From contig NZ_QKZV01000006.1 of NCBI RefSeq assembly GCF_003254115.1, positions 124,001 to 188,000 of the forward strand: a stretch of 64,000 bases of DNA, in the 5' to 3' direction. Under the pieces are notes generated by a model. It saw only the letters and a list, made by a program, of their open reading frames with translations, ran no database searches and had not been told where the DNA came from. Within the stretch, counting starts at the first letter, position 1; the number at the start of each line of letters is the position of its first letter. This document shows, piece after piece, positions 38,007-46,805 of this stretch. The DNA comes from Hydrotalea sandarakina. GTDB taxonomy: Bacteria; Bacteroidota; Bacteroidia; Chitinophagales; Chitinophagaceae. The position numbers and the translations under genes were made by a program.

Positions 38007-39192
38007 AAATATACAACATCTGTATCATATTGCACAAAAACCGGTAAAACATATACTGGGTCTAATGAGTGGTACATCGTTAGATGGATTAGATATAGCT
38101 TTATGCAGTTGTGAAGGCAGTGGCAATAACACTAAAATAAAAGTAATTCAGTTTAAAACTGTTCCTTATAATACAACTTTTAAAAATGAAGTAAAATCTA
38201 TTTTCAGCAACCGTCATGCCGATCTGCAAAAAGTATGCATTTTAAATGAATGGGTAGCAGAAGAACATGCAAAAATAATTTTGTCAACTTTATTGGAATG
38301 GAATGTTGCTGTAAAAGATGTTGATATTATAGCCAGCCATGGGCAAACAATTTATCATGCCCCTAAAAGATTACATCAATTACCCGGTTTTAACAATGCC
38401 ACATTACAAATTGGCGATGGTGATCATTTAGCTGTTAAAACAGGCATTATTACGATTAGCGATTTTAGACAAAAACATGTTGCTGCCGGTGGCGAAGGTG
38501 CACCATTAGCTGCTTATGGCGATTATTTTTTATTTGCGAGTGAAAAAGAAAATCGCATTATGTTAAACATTGGCGGTATTGCCAATTTCACATTTTTACC
38601 TGCAAATGGCAATATTGAACAAATATTCTGCAGCGATACCGGACCCGGTAATACTTTAATGGATGCTTATATTCAAAATAATTTTCCGGGGCAATTTTAT
38701 GATGAAAATGCCGCTATTGCCTTAAAAGGAAAAGTGATAAAAGCCTTGCTAGATTCATTGAAAGCAGATACTTTTTTTAAAACCAGTTTTCCTAAAACCA
38801 TTGGGCCGGAATTATTCAATTTAGCATATCTGGAACAAGCATTGAAAAATGCAAATATTCACCAATATAGCCATGAAGATGTAATGGCAACACTTAATTT
38901 GTTTACGGCTGAAACCATTGCTGAAGCCATACATGCCACCATACACTCAAAACAGGAATATACCATTTACTGCAGCGGCGGTGGCATGCACAATCCTTTA
39001 CTCATGCACCATTTAAAGCAATTATTGCCAAACTTTCAATTTAAAACCACCAACGATTTAAATATAAACCCCGATGCAAAAGAAGCCGTTTTATTTGCAG
39101 TATTAGCCAATGAATGCATAAGCGGCAATGGTTTAGCGTTAGGAAAAGGGCAGCCAGCCATTACCATGGGTAAAATTAGCTTTCCGAATTAA
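37999..39192 (+). CDS. anmK: Anhydro-N-acetylmuramic acid kinase
   Basis: AnmK phosphorylates and opens 1,6-anhydro-MurNAc, feeding cell-wall sugars back to metabolism. The ASKHA fold is clear: GLMSGTSLDGLDIAL near residue 19, the catalytic-region motif SHGQTIYHAP, IGDGDHLAVKTGI, NIGGIANFTFLP and DTGPGNTLMDA. The ATG at 37999 (MNKNIQHLY) is used; codons upstream of it lie inside bioA. The start overlaps the bioA stop region by 8 bp. It converges with the SRPBCC gene, and their 3' ends overlap by 4 bp. Confidence 0.95.
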   Translation: MNKNIQHLYHIAQKPVKHILGLMSGTSLDGLDIALCSCEGSGNNTKIKVIQFKTVPYNTTFKNEVKSIFSNRHADLQKVCILNEWVAEEHAKIILSTLLEWNVAVKDVDIIASHGQTIYHAPKRLHQLPGFNNATLQIGDGDHLAVKTGIITISDFRQKHVAAGGEGAPLAAYGDYFLFASEKENRIMLNIGGIANFTFLPANGNIEQIFCSDTGPGNTLMDAYIQNNFPGQFYDENAAIALKGKVIKALLDSLKADTFFKTSFPKTIGPELFNLAYLEQALKNANIHQYSHEDVMATLNLFTAETIAEAIHATIHSKQEYTIYCSGGGMHNPLLMHHLKQLLPNFQFKTTNDLNINPDAKEAVLFAVLANECISGNGLALGKGQPAITMGKISFPN

Positions 39193-39683
39193 TGCTGTTT
39201 TTCAACCAACGTTTGTAACGCGGTAAGATTTTGTTCAAGCATGGTACCAATAATTTTGTCGCTTACCATAGCACCAAATCTTTGCCAAGGGTACCACTGT
39301 AAAAATTGTTCATATTGCCACTGAACAACTGTAGATGTATTGTTTTGTGCAGGTATTAATTGTAATGTTGAGATAAGCGGTTTGCCCTTTGAATTTTGCC
39401 AAATAGAAACAACAGAATCGGCTGTAACTTTTTGAATAGTAACCCAACGGTTACCTATTTGTGCTTCATTTGCATTTTTAATATGCACATTTTGCTCGTG
39501 CATACCTGCAACCCATTTGCTCCAACCGTTAATGGTTTGTACATACGGCCTAATACTATCGGCCGGCGCTTGAATAGTAATTGCCCGGGAAACAATGATG
39601 TGAGATGGAAAAATAAAAGCTAAAATCTGTACCAGAATGGCCAGAATAACAACACTAAAAAAAGCTTGTTTCAATAATTTCAT
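39189..39683 (-). CDS. SRPBCC family (START-like) protein with N-terminal membrane anchor
   Basis: The 164-residue protein starts with one hydrophobic helix (FFSVVILAILVQILAFIF) followed by a START/Bet v1-like domain. The opening strand VSRAITIQAPADSIRPYV and the pair INGWSKWVAGM and QWQYEQFLQWYPWQRF match polyketide-cyclase-type SRPBCC proteins. Such domains bind hydrophobic ligands, but none can be named. It lies 6 bp after the ABC-2 permease gene on the same strand, so the two are probably co-transcribed. Confidence 0.85.
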   Translation of the reverse strand: MKLLKQAFFSVVILAILVQILAFIFPSHIIVSRAITIQAPADSIRPYVQTINGWSKWVAGMHEQNVHIKNANEAQIGNRWVTIQKVTADSVVSIWQNSKGKPLISTLQLIPAQNNTSTVVQWQYEQFLQWYPWQRFGAMVSDKIIGTMLEQNLTALQTLVEKQH

Positions 39684-39689
39684 AAAACA

Positions 39690-40796
39690 CTATTCCCACT
39701 TAAAGGTTTTTATAGCCACATAATAAATAAGCACCCCCCAAATAGCTAATATTCCTATTTCTTTCCATACACTTATTAAAGATGCTCCTTCAAAAGAAAT
39801 AGCCCGCATGGCATTATTAAATTGTGTTAACGGTAATGCATTACAAAAGGGTTGCATCCAGGCGGGGAAATTATCAATTGAAAAAAAAGTACCTGCCAAT
39901 AAAAACTGTGGTAATGTAAAAATATTGGCAAAAGGCGGAATAGTACTTTCATTTTTGGCAATACCACTTACAATAAATCCAAAACCCATGAAAACGATTA
40001 ATGCCAGAAAGCTCAGAATCATAATATTAATAAAAGTAACAATTCCATGTACTAACGTAAAATGGAAGAAAATTTTTCCAACTACAATAATTACAACTGC
40101 TGTTATGAGTTGAAAAATAATACGTCCTAATGCCTCTCCGAGAACAATGTATGAGCGTTTAATAGGTGTAGCAAAAAAGCGCTTCAACACCAAATGTTGC
40201 CGCAAATTAAAAAACAGAAATGCCACACCGAAAACTCCGGCACTTAATAAAGAAAAGCCTAACTGCCCGGGTAAAATAAAGTCAATTGTTCGGTAAACTC
40301 TGCCAGGAATTTTTTGTATATCATTGCTGATATTAGCAATACTGGGCATATTTGGATACATCTTTGCATTAATTCCGGTTATTACCGATTGAATGATTTG
40401 TTTTAAAACTGCCAGATTTTGAGGACTAACGGACTCAGAACTCTTTAATTCAATAGTATATGGAATTGCCGGATTGTTTGAACGCACAATTTTTATAATC
40501 GCAGTAATTCTCCCCTTTTCTAAATCTTCTTTTAGCTGCTCATCCGATTTATCTTTAAACTTTAGGTTACTGATACTTTTTAAGGCAGGATAAATAACAT
40601 TGGTTGTATCCGAATTTTTATCCATTACAACATTCAAAGAAACGCCACCGCTATTACCCAAAAAGCCAAAAACCAATATAAATACTAATGGGAACCCAAT
40701 ACTAAAAGCAATGGAAGAGGGACTGCGCAATGTAGCCCTAAGGCTAGCTTTGGTAATTGCCAGCATAGCGGTTATTTGATTATACTTTTTTTCCAT
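39690..40796 (-). CDS. ABC-2 type transporter permease (no linked ATPase)
   Basis: This 368-residue permease has an N-terminal TM helix (SIAFSIGFPLVFILVFGFLG), a periplasmic domain of about 140 residues, and five more helices, including LIVFMGFGFIVSGIAKNESTIPPFANIFTLPQFLLAGTFF. This is the ABC2_membrane_3 (YhhJ/LinK-like) layout. The sequence carries no nucleotide-binding domain, and no ABC ATPase gene is adjacent: downstream is an SRPBCC protein and upstream a divergent gene. The ATPase must be encoded elsewhere. It could export lipids, drugs or polysaccharide. Confidence 0.88.
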   Translation of the reverse strand: MEKKYNQITAMLAITKASLRATLRSPSSIAFSIGFPLVFILVFGFLGNSGGVSLNVVMDKNSDTTNVIYPALKSISNLKFKDKSDEQLKEDLEKGRITAIIKIVRSNNPAIPYTIELKSSESVSPQNLAVLKQIIQSVITGINAKMYPNMPSIANISNDIQKIPGRVYRTIDFILPGQLGFSLLSAGVFGVAFLFFNLRQHLVLKRFFATPIKRSYIVLGEALGRIIFQLITAVVIIVVGKIFFHFTLVHGIVTFINIMILSFLALIVFMGFGFIVSGIAKNESTIPPFANIFTLPQFLLAGTFFSIDNFPAWMQPFCNALPLTQFNNAMRAISFEGASLISVWKEIGILAIWGVLIYYVAIKTFKWE

Positions 40797-40814
40797 ATTA
40801 CTTTAAATGTGCAG

Positions 40815-40845
40815 CAAAGCTATCTGTTTATTGCTCTTGTACAAA
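40815..40845 (-). promoter_or_regulatory. Canonical Bacteroidota promoter of the ABC-2 permease operon
   Basis: On the minus strand, TTTG (40845-40842) and TAGCTTTG (40822-40815) are separated by exactly 19 bp, the textbook -33/-7 arrangement. The -7 box ends 18 bp before the ATG at 40796. It is the best promoter match in the window. Confidence 0.7.
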
Positions 40846-40971
40846 ACAAAAGCCGGCAATTTACTTTCCTCAATTAAAAATATATTAAAGCTAAATGCCT
40901 TTTTCTAAAAAAGCTGTTTTAAATATCAAGGCTATTTTGTATTTTACTGAACACACTAAAATCAATTTTAT

Positions 40972-41448
40972 ATGTTTGAAGAAATAATGCAACTGGTTAA
41001 ACAACATGCACAAGATGCAGTTGTCAATAATCCCGCCGTTCCAAATGAAAATAATGAAGCTGTTATGCAGGAAGCAGGAAGTTCTATTGTAAACGAATTA
41101 AAAAATTTATTTAATAGTGGGGGCATAAGCAATTTATTTCAAGGCGAAAATTCAGGCACACAAAGCACAGCCATTCAAAACATTTCAAACAATTTTATTA
41201 ATAATATTACCCAAAAACTGGGCATCGCACCCGAAACAGCCACCGGTATTGCAGCCTCAGTTGTGCCCAATGTTATGTCAAGCATTCAAAATATGGGTAA
41301 CCAACAAGGTGGTATTCAAAATTGGTTAAATAATTTTACTTCAGGCAGTAACATTGGAAATATTGTAAATAATATTGGCGGGAAATTAGGTTTAGATAAA
41401 GATGGTGACGGCGATGTTGATTTTGATGATTTGAAAAAAATGTTCTAG
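40972..41448 (+). CDS. DUF937-like protein with a single EF-hand-type loop
   Basis: The 158-residue Asn/Gln/Gly-rich protein has no signal peptide. It begins with an amphipathic helix (MFEEIMQLVKQHAQDAV). A central part (NIINNITQ-like repeats, LGIAPETATGIAASVVPNVM) resembles the DUF937 family of small helical proteins. It ends with GLDKDGDGDVDFDDLKKMF, a calcium-binding-type loop of the form DxDxDGxxDxxD with Asp rather than Glu at position 12. Family placement is moderate and function unknown. It diverges from the ABC-2 permease gene and precedes the creatininase gene by 41 bp. Confidence 0.7.
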   Translation: MFEEIMQLVKQHAQDAVVNNPAVPNENNEAVMQEAGSSIVNELKNLFNSGGISNLFQGENSGTQSTAIQNISNNFINNITQKLGIAPETATGIAASVVPNVMSSIQNMGNQQGGIQNWLNNFTSGSNIGNIVNNIGGKLGLDKDGDGDVDFDDLKKMF

Positions 41449-41489
41449 CTAAACATTGATGCCATTTTATCACTCCTAAAAATTGCCTT

Positions 41490-42371
41490 ATGAAATACGT
41501 GAAACTTTTCACAAAATTAAATATTATTTTTTTATTATTCATTATTACAACCAATCACCTAACAGCACAATCATTACCAACCCGTTGGGATGAATTAACT
41601 GCTAGCGATTGGGATAATGCGCTGAAAAAATCAAACTATACTTGCATTTTGCCCATTGGAATTTTAGAAAAACATGGTCCACATGTACCTATCGGTTCTG
41701 ATTTAATCAGAGTGCGCGAATATGCGGCACGTGCTACAAAAAAAGAATATGCCGTTGTTTTTCCTGATTATTTCTATGGGCAAATTAATGAAGCAAAGCA
41801 TCAGCCCGGAGTATTTGCTTTGAAAGAAAATGTTGTTTGGAATTTGTTGGAAGCCACCTGCGATGAAATTGCCAGAAATGGGTTTAAAAAAATTATTATT
41901 GTGAATGGTCATGGTGGGAACCCGGAACTCATTCGCTATTTCATTCAAACACGATTAGAACAACCCCATAATTATGCCGTTTACTTTTTTGAACCCCATA
42001 GCGATAGTGCATATTTACAACAATTTAAAAAACTGCATCGTTCGCCCATAAGTGGTGATATGCATGCAGGGGAAAATGAAACGTCAGAATTATTGTATTT
42101 AAGGCCTGAATTGGTTAAAATGGATAGTGCCAAAAATGAATCTGGCGCGAACCAACATCGCCTGAATATTCCAAATGTTTATACTGCCATTTGGTGGTAT
42201 GCCGATTTCCCAAATCATTATGCCGGCGAAGGCGATAAAGCCACCAAAGAATTGGGCGAATTACAAGTAAACCACGTTGTAAATCAATTATCAGAGGCAA
42301 TTAAAGCCGTAAAAGCAGATAATGCTACGCTTCTATTACAGCAAGAGTTTTATAACAGAGTTAGGCATTAA
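41490..42371 (+). CDS. Exported creatininase-family amidohydrolase
   Basis: The creatininase fold binds two metals and hydrolyses cyclic or linear amides. The N-terminus (MKYVKLFTKLNIIFLLFIITTNHLTAQ) is a signal peptide, so it is periplasmic. Metal and catalytic motifs are visible: LPIGILEKHGPHVPIGSDL (Glu, His, Asp), VNGHGGNPELIRYF and DMHAGENETSELLYLRPELV. At 293 residues it is slightly longer than cytoplasmic members because of the signal. The substrate is not creatinine by any direct evidence; in this phylum the family is broad. Confidence 0.9.
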   Translation: MKYVKLFTKLNIIFLLFIITTNHLTAQSLPTRWDELTASDWDNALKKSNYTCILPIGILEKHGPHVPIGSDLIRVREYAARATKKEYAVVFPDYFYGQINEAKHQPGVFALKENVVWNLLEATCDEIARNGFKKIIIVNGHGGNPELIRYFIQTRLEQPHNYAVYFFEPHSDSAYLQQFKKLHRSPISGDMHAGENETSELLYLRPELVKMDSAKNESGANQHRLNIPNVYTAIWWYADFPNHYAGEGDKATKELGELQVNHVVNQLSEAIKAVKADNATLLLQQEFYNRVRH

Positions 42372-42553
42372 TGTTTTAAGTAGATTAGAAATTGATGCAG
42401 CTTACAACGTAAACACAATTTCACTATTCAATAAAATACAATTCGAATAGCATTCATTTAAATGTTGAGAAGAAGCCTCTATACAGGTGAAATTTCTTAG
42501 CAAAATCATTACAATTGTTGTAGTATTGCCCCCTGCTTTTTGTAATTAAAAAA

Positions 42554-43063
42554 ATGTTCATGGAGCAAAGTACTAAAACAGTTTACATTTTATTAGGCAG
42601 TAATTTAGGCGACCGATTCAATTATATTCAACAAGCAATAAATGAAATTGAACAAACATGCGGTAATATAATTTTAAGTTCATCGGTTTATGAAACCGAA
42701 GCTTGGGGAGTCTCTTCTAACCCGCCCTATTTAAATCAGGTAATAGCTATTCAAACTTTTTTTGAGCCTGAATCACTAATGCAAACTTTATTAAATATTG
42801 AAGAAAAACTGGGCAGAGTTAGAACAGAACGTTATGCAGATAGAACCATAGATATAGACATTTTATTGATAGATAATTTAGTATTAACAACACCCCTTTT
42901 AACAGTACCACATCCGGCAATGGCAGAACGCAAATTTGTTTTAGTGCCTTTGCAGGAAATAGCACCCCAATTAACACACCCGGTTACTCAAATTTCTATT
43001 ACGCAAATGTTACAACAGTGCAACGATAAACTTAAGGTAGAAAAATTTTTAAATCATCCATAA
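42554..43063 (+). CDS. folK: 6-hydroxymethyl-7,8-dihydropterin pyrophosphokinase
   Basis: FolK transfers pyrophosphate from ATP to hydroxymethyl-dihydropterin in folate synthesis. The motifs YILLGSNLGDR near the start, YETEAWG, IEEKLGRVRTERYADRTIDIDILL (ATP and Mg2+ site) and VPHPAMAERKFVLVPL are complete. An ATG two codons downstream (42560) could also be the start. It is followed 28 bp later by a deoxynucleoside kinase, a pairing that recurs in Bacteroidota. About 180 bp of non-coding DNA precede it, with only a degenerate TAGTATTG -7-like match near 42520. Confidence 0.96.
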   Translation: MFMEQSTKTVYILLGSNLGDRFNYIQQAINEIEQTCGNIILSSSVYETEAWGVSSNPPYLNQVIAIQTFFEPESLMQTLLNIEEKLGRVRTERYADRTIDIDILLIDNLVLTTPLLTVPHPAMAERKFVLVPLQEIAPQLTHPVTQISITQMLQQCNDKLKVEKFLNHP

Positions 43064-43091
43064 ATTTATTGAATCTATATTGTACAGCTGA

Positions 43092-43724
43092 ATGAAATAC
43101 CATTACATTACCATTGAAGGAAATATTGGCGCAGGCAAAACCACATTGGCACATTTACTTGCCAAACATTACAATGCCAGAATAATATTAGAAGCATTTG
43201 CCGATAATCCATTTTTGGAAAAATTTTATGCCGATCCTGAAAAGTTTGCTTTCCCTTTAGAATTGTTTTTTATGGCTGAACGTTTTAAGCAACTAAAAAA
43301 CATGTTGCACACTAACGATTTATTCAGCAGCATAACCATTAGTGATTACTTGTTTTCAAAATGCTTGTTGTTTGCAAAAGTGAATTTACCCGATGAGGAA
43401 TTTAGACTTTACCAAAAGTTGTTTGACATTATGCAGCAACAAATTGCTTTCCCCGATATTCTTATATACTTACATGCACCTGTACAAAAACTGCAACAAA
43501 ACATTAAGAAAAGGCAACGTAGTTATGAACAAAATATTCCGGATAGTTATTTATTTAATTTGCAGGAAACCTACACCCAATACATTAAGCAACATAACAT
43601 AAAAACATTGTTTATTGACGTATCCAATGCCGATTTTTTAGGCAACCCTATGCACCTTAAAGTAATTACAGATGCATTAGAACGAGATTATGAAGCGGGG
43701 CAGCATTTTTTTTCATTACCCTAA
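43092..43724 (+). CDS. Deoxynucleoside kinase
   Basis: This dNK/dGK-type kinase salvages deoxynucleosides. The P-loop is EGNIGAGKTTLAH near residue 9. MAERFKQL carries the conserved Glu-Arg, and the Arg-rich LID is IKKRQRSYEQNIPDSYL. It is 210 residues, typical for the family. It is probably co-transcribed with folK, 28 bp upstream. Deoxyadenosine or deoxyguanosine is the likely substrate by family, but specificity cannot be read here. Confidence 0.93.
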   Translation: MKYHYITIEGNIGAGKTTLAHLLAKHYNARIILEAFADNPFLEKFYADPEKFAFPLELFFMAERFKQLKNMLHTNDLFSSITISDYLFSKCLLFAKVNLPDEEFRLYQKLFDIMQQQIAFPDILIYLHAPVQKLQQNIKKRQRSYEQNIPDSYLFNLQETYTQYIKQHNIKTLFIDVSNADFLGNPMHLKVITDALERDYEAGQHFFSLP

Positions 43725-43780
43725 CTTTTGCATGCAATTGTCATTTACTTTCGTAATTCGTAAAATTAATCTACACGTGA

Positions 43781-45025
43781 ATGGAAGATAATACCCGACA
43801 CGATGCATTTGCATCGATGCGGATTCCGGAATTTAGAAACTTAATGATTGGCCGCTTTGCATTCATTATGGGCCTGCGCATGATGGCAACTTTGCTGGGT
43901 TGGTGGATTTATGAATTAACCAATGCACCCTTTGCCATTGGTTTAATTGGTTTATCTGAAGTAATACCCGCCATATCGCTTGCATTGTATGCAGGGCACG
44001 TTATTGATATTAGTGAAAAGCGCAAGTTGCTTTTAACTTGTATAAGTTTATATTTGGTTGCTGCCATTTTACTTACATTGCTTTCTACACATTTCACAGC
44101 AACAGTTCTACACAATCACGTTATAGCAGCTATTATTTATATCATTGTATTTGGAACCGGTATTATTCGTTCTTTTACCGGACCAACCTTTAGTTCATTA
44201 TTGGGGCATATTGTGCCGAAAAAAATTATTGCGAATGCCACAACCTGGAGCCAAGGCACATGGCTTTCTGCATCAGTTACCGGCCATGCTACTGCCGGAT
44301 TTTTAATTGCCGGATTTGGCAATACAGGTACCCTTATTGCAGTTATCATTTTGGTTAGCATTGCACTTTCAGTACTTTTCTTACTAAAAGCCAAACCGCC
44401 TTTAAATGAACGAGGTGAAAAACGAACTTGGGAAAGTGTAAAAGAAGGACTTCATTTTGTTTACAGAACAAAGGAATTATTAAGTGCCATTACGCTTGAC
44501 TTATTTGCCGTTTTTTTTGGTGGTGCGGTGGCTATGATACCGGTATATGCCAGAGACATATTAAAAGTTGGACCAGAAGGCTTTGGCTTTTTGAATGGTG
44601 CATCCGACCTGGGTTCAATTTGCATTGTAATTTGGTTAACGCTATTCCCTTTACGTAAACAGCAAGGCCGTAAGTTATTAATAGCTGTAGGTTTATTTGG
44701 TGCTTGTATTATTGTTTTTGCACTATCAAAAGTTTTCTGGTTATCCTTCATTGCACTATTAATTTCAGGAATTGTAGATGGCGTTAGTGTAGTAGTTAGA
44801 GGAACCATCATGCAATTAAAAACACCCGACAATATGCGAGGTCGCGTACTTAGTGTTAGCTCTATGTTTGTAAATTCCAGTAATGAATTGGGGCAATTTG
44901 AAAGTGGTATGGCTGCTAAATTAATGGGGGTTGTCCCGTCAGTTGTATTTGGCGGATGTATGACTTTACTGGTAGTGATTGTTACGTGGGTTAAAGTACC
45001 GGTGTTAAGAAAAATGGAATACTAA
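43781..45025 (+). CDS. MFS transporter (EntS-like MFS_3 family)
   Basis: The 414-residue protein shows about twelve hydrophobic segments and the typical N-terminus FASMRIPEFRNLMIGRFAFIMGLRMMATLLGWWIYELT. Loop motifs include AGHVIDISEKRKLLL, the MFS motif-A equivalent between TM2 and TM3, and TPDNMRGRVLSVSSMFVNSSNELGQFESG, characteristic of the MFS_3 subgroup. It is probably an exporter of an unknown small molecule. It converges with the YkgJ-type gene; the 28-bp gap holds no clear terminator. A TACTTTCG box 27 bp upstream is a one-mismatch -7 candidate. Confidence 0.9.
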   Translation: MEDNTRHDAFASMRIPEFRNLMIGRFAFIMGLRMMATLLGWWIYELTNAPFAIGLIGLSEVIPAISLALYAGHVIDISEKRKLLLTCISLYLVAAILLTLLSTHFTATVLHNHVIAAIIYIIVFGTGIIRSFTGPTFSSLLGHIVPKKIIANATTWSQGTWLSASVTGHATAGFLIAGFGNTGTLIAVIILVSIALSVLFLLKAKPPLNERGEKRTWESVKEGLHFVYRTKELLSAITLDLFAVFFGGAVAMIPVYARDILKVGPEGFGFLNGASDLGSICIVIWLTLFPLRKQQGRKLLIAVGLFGACIIVFALSKVFWLSFIALLISGIVDGVSVVVRGTIMQLKTPDNMRGRVLSVSSMFVNSSNELGQFESGMAAKLMGVVPSVVFGGCMTLLVVIVTWVKVPVLRKMEY

Positions 45026-45053
45026 ATTTTTAAAGTTATCATCAATGCTACAT

Positions 45054-45530
45054 TCAGCAATTGCTTAGCTTTTCCAACACGTAAAATACAGCCGGACAAA
45101 ATTCTGCATTTTTTAAAGTAATATTCATTCTTTTCAATAGCACGTCTTCATCAGTATAAGGGAACCGTGCACAATCAGATGGGCGAACATCATATATTGA
45201 GCATGCATTCCCTTCACCCAAAAATGCGCAAGGTGTTTGTTTTACAACATAATCACCTTCTTCATCTAAACGCAAATAGGTATCAATAAATACACTTTCT
45301 TTTAGCTTTAAATGCTTACTAATACGTTTAATATCGGGCGTTTTAAATCGGGGCGAATAATTTTTGCAGCAAGCAGCACAATTCAAACAATCAATTTGTG
45401 CAAAAGCCTCTTCATGCAAAGCAGGTAATTGTTTCAAAACCTTATTACGTTGCACACGCTGAAGCCAGTTTTTATACTTTTTTTTGTTAGCTGCACTTTG
45501 TTGTTGCCAATTTTCGGTTATTACACTCAT
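45054..45530 (-). CDS. YkgJ family zinc/iron-chelating cysteine cluster protein
   Basis: The 158-residue cytoplasmic protein carries the Cys cluster of the YkgJ/CxxCxxCC family: CLNCAACCKNY near residue 49, then TPCAFLGEGNACSIYDVRPSDCARFPY and a late Cys in AEFCPAVFY. The cysteines are thought to bind Zn or an Fe-S cluster. No function is established. The N-terminus is basic with coiled character (NWQQQSAANKKKYKNWLQRVQR). Confidence 0.9.
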   Translation of the reverse strand: MSVITENWQQQSAANKKKYKNWLQRVQRNKVLKQLPALHEEAFAQIDCLNCAACCKNYSPRFKTPDIKRISKHLKLKESVFIDTYLRLDEEGDYVVKQTPCAFLGEGNACSIYDVRPSDCARFPYTDEDVLLKRMNITLKNAEFCPAVFYVLEKLSNC

Positions 45531-45663
45531 TGAATAAAATTACAACGTGCAAAGATAACCAAACATTCCCCTTCACCTATTTCAACAATTTATTAAGGCT
45601 ATTTTGTTTAATGTTAATAAGCGAATGTATTAACTTGCCACTTTATTCAAATATGAATGTAGC

Positions 45664-46635
45664 ATGGACAGTTTAAGAGAACAATGGCTGATATTAATTT
45701 CTACTCCTATTTATTTAGTTGTAATCGGCATTGAATTAATGCTGTCGCATTTACAACACAAAAAAGTTTATACATTTAAAGACACTGTTACCAACATTTA
45801 TTTAATGCTTTTAAACAGTGGTATTGATTTAATTTTCAGGCTTTTTTATGTAGGTGTTTGGCAATATTGTTTTTTACACGCATGGCATACATGGGCTAAC
45901 TATGGATGGACCTATTGGGTGTTATTATTATTAGGCGAAGATTTCTTGTATTATTGGTTACACAGATTTGACCATGAAATCCGCTTCTTTTGGGCTACGC
46001 ATGTAACACATCATAGTTCACCGGTTATGAATTTTACGGTAGGCTTCCGTTCTTCTGTGTTTGAACCACTATATCGCTTTATTTATTTTATACCATTAGC
46101 ATGGTTGGGCTTTAGACCGGTTGACATTTTATTCATGTATTCAGCCACCCAAATTTGGGGCATTTTTGTACATACCGAATGTATTGGAAAATTAGGATGG
46201 TTGGAATATATTTTTGTTACTCCATCGCATCACAGAGTGCACCATGGTTCAAATCCAAAATATTTGGATAAAAACATGGGTATGTTTTTAATAATTTGGG
46301 ATAAATTATTTAATACTTTTCAAGAAGAAATTCCCGCAGAACAATACCAACCCATACATTATGGTTTAACCAAAAATTTAGAAAAGCCGAATGCATTCAC
46401 CATTATTTTTCATGAATGGATTGCTATATGGAAAGATGCATTACAAAAGGGATTGACTTTTAAAGAAAGATTGGGCTATATTTTTGGCCCTCCGGGTTGG
46501 AGTCACGATGGCAGCAGGCAAACCAGTAAAGATTTGCAAGCCATGGAAAACTTACAACAAAGTTTTGAAACCGGCATCCCCAATAACAATGAAACAACAT
46601 CCGGTTTACAGGTACAAACAGTGAATGTTCAATAA
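45664..46635 (+). CDS. Sterol desaturase/fatty acid hydroxylase family membrane protein
   Basis: This di-iron integral membrane oxygenase has the His-box set: HRFDH (HX3H), HVTHH (HX2HH) and HHRVHHGSN (HX2HH), with another conserved His in FVHTE. Four or more TM helices surround them (LEDFLYYW-like segments and FRLFYVGVWQYCFLH). It is 323 residues. The C-terminal extension after the last His box is soluble and Gln/Asn-rich. Substrate could be a lipid, carotenoid or hopanoid; no pathway genes are adjacent to decide. Confidence 0.92.
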   Translation: MDSLREQWLILISTPIYLVVIGIELMLSHLQHKKVYTFKDTVTNIYLMLLNSGIDLIFRLFYVGVWQYCFLHAWHTWANYGWTYWVLLLLGEDFLYYWLHRFDHEIRFFWATHVTHHSSPVMNFTVGFRSSVFEPLYRFIYFIPLAWLGFRPVDILFMYSATQIWGIFVHTECIGKLGWLEYIFVTPSHHRVHHGSNPKYLDKNMGMFLIIWDKLFNTFQEEIPAEQYQPIHYGLTKNLEKPNAFTIIFHEWIAIWKDALQKGLTFKERLGYIFGPPGWSHDGSRQTSKDLQAMENLQQSFETGIPNNNETTSGLQVQTVNVQ

Positions 46636-46764
46636 GAAAACGCTGATATTTCTTGCAATAAATGGTTAAAAACATTTACCGGCTTGCATTCATTGCTACA
46701 TTTTAGGGTTTCTACATGGTTTCCACAGATTAAACATTAGCATATAAATGAAGTTAATTCCGCT

Positions 46765-46772
46765 TAACTTTG
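46765..46772 (+). promoter_or_regulatory. -7 promoter box of gcvP
   Basis: TAACTTTG (followed by C) is an exact TAnnTTTG match 33 bp before the gcvP ATG. The implied leader of about 28 nt leaves no room for a glycine riboswitch. Confidence 0.5.
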
Positions 46773-46805
46773 CGCATCTTTTAACGTGGTCAACCTACAT
46801 ATATT

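Noticed and set aside
40895-40987. 30-codon ATG ORF between the ABC-2 permease and DUF937-like genes
   Set aside because: It overlaps the start of the well-supported downstream gene in another frame, lies in its probable promoter region, and encodes no recognisable sequence.
46741-46805. Possible glycine riboswitch upstream of gcvP
   Set aside because: The -7 box at 46765 leaves only about 28 nt of leader, far too short for a glycine aptamer, and no aptamer-like pairing is visible.
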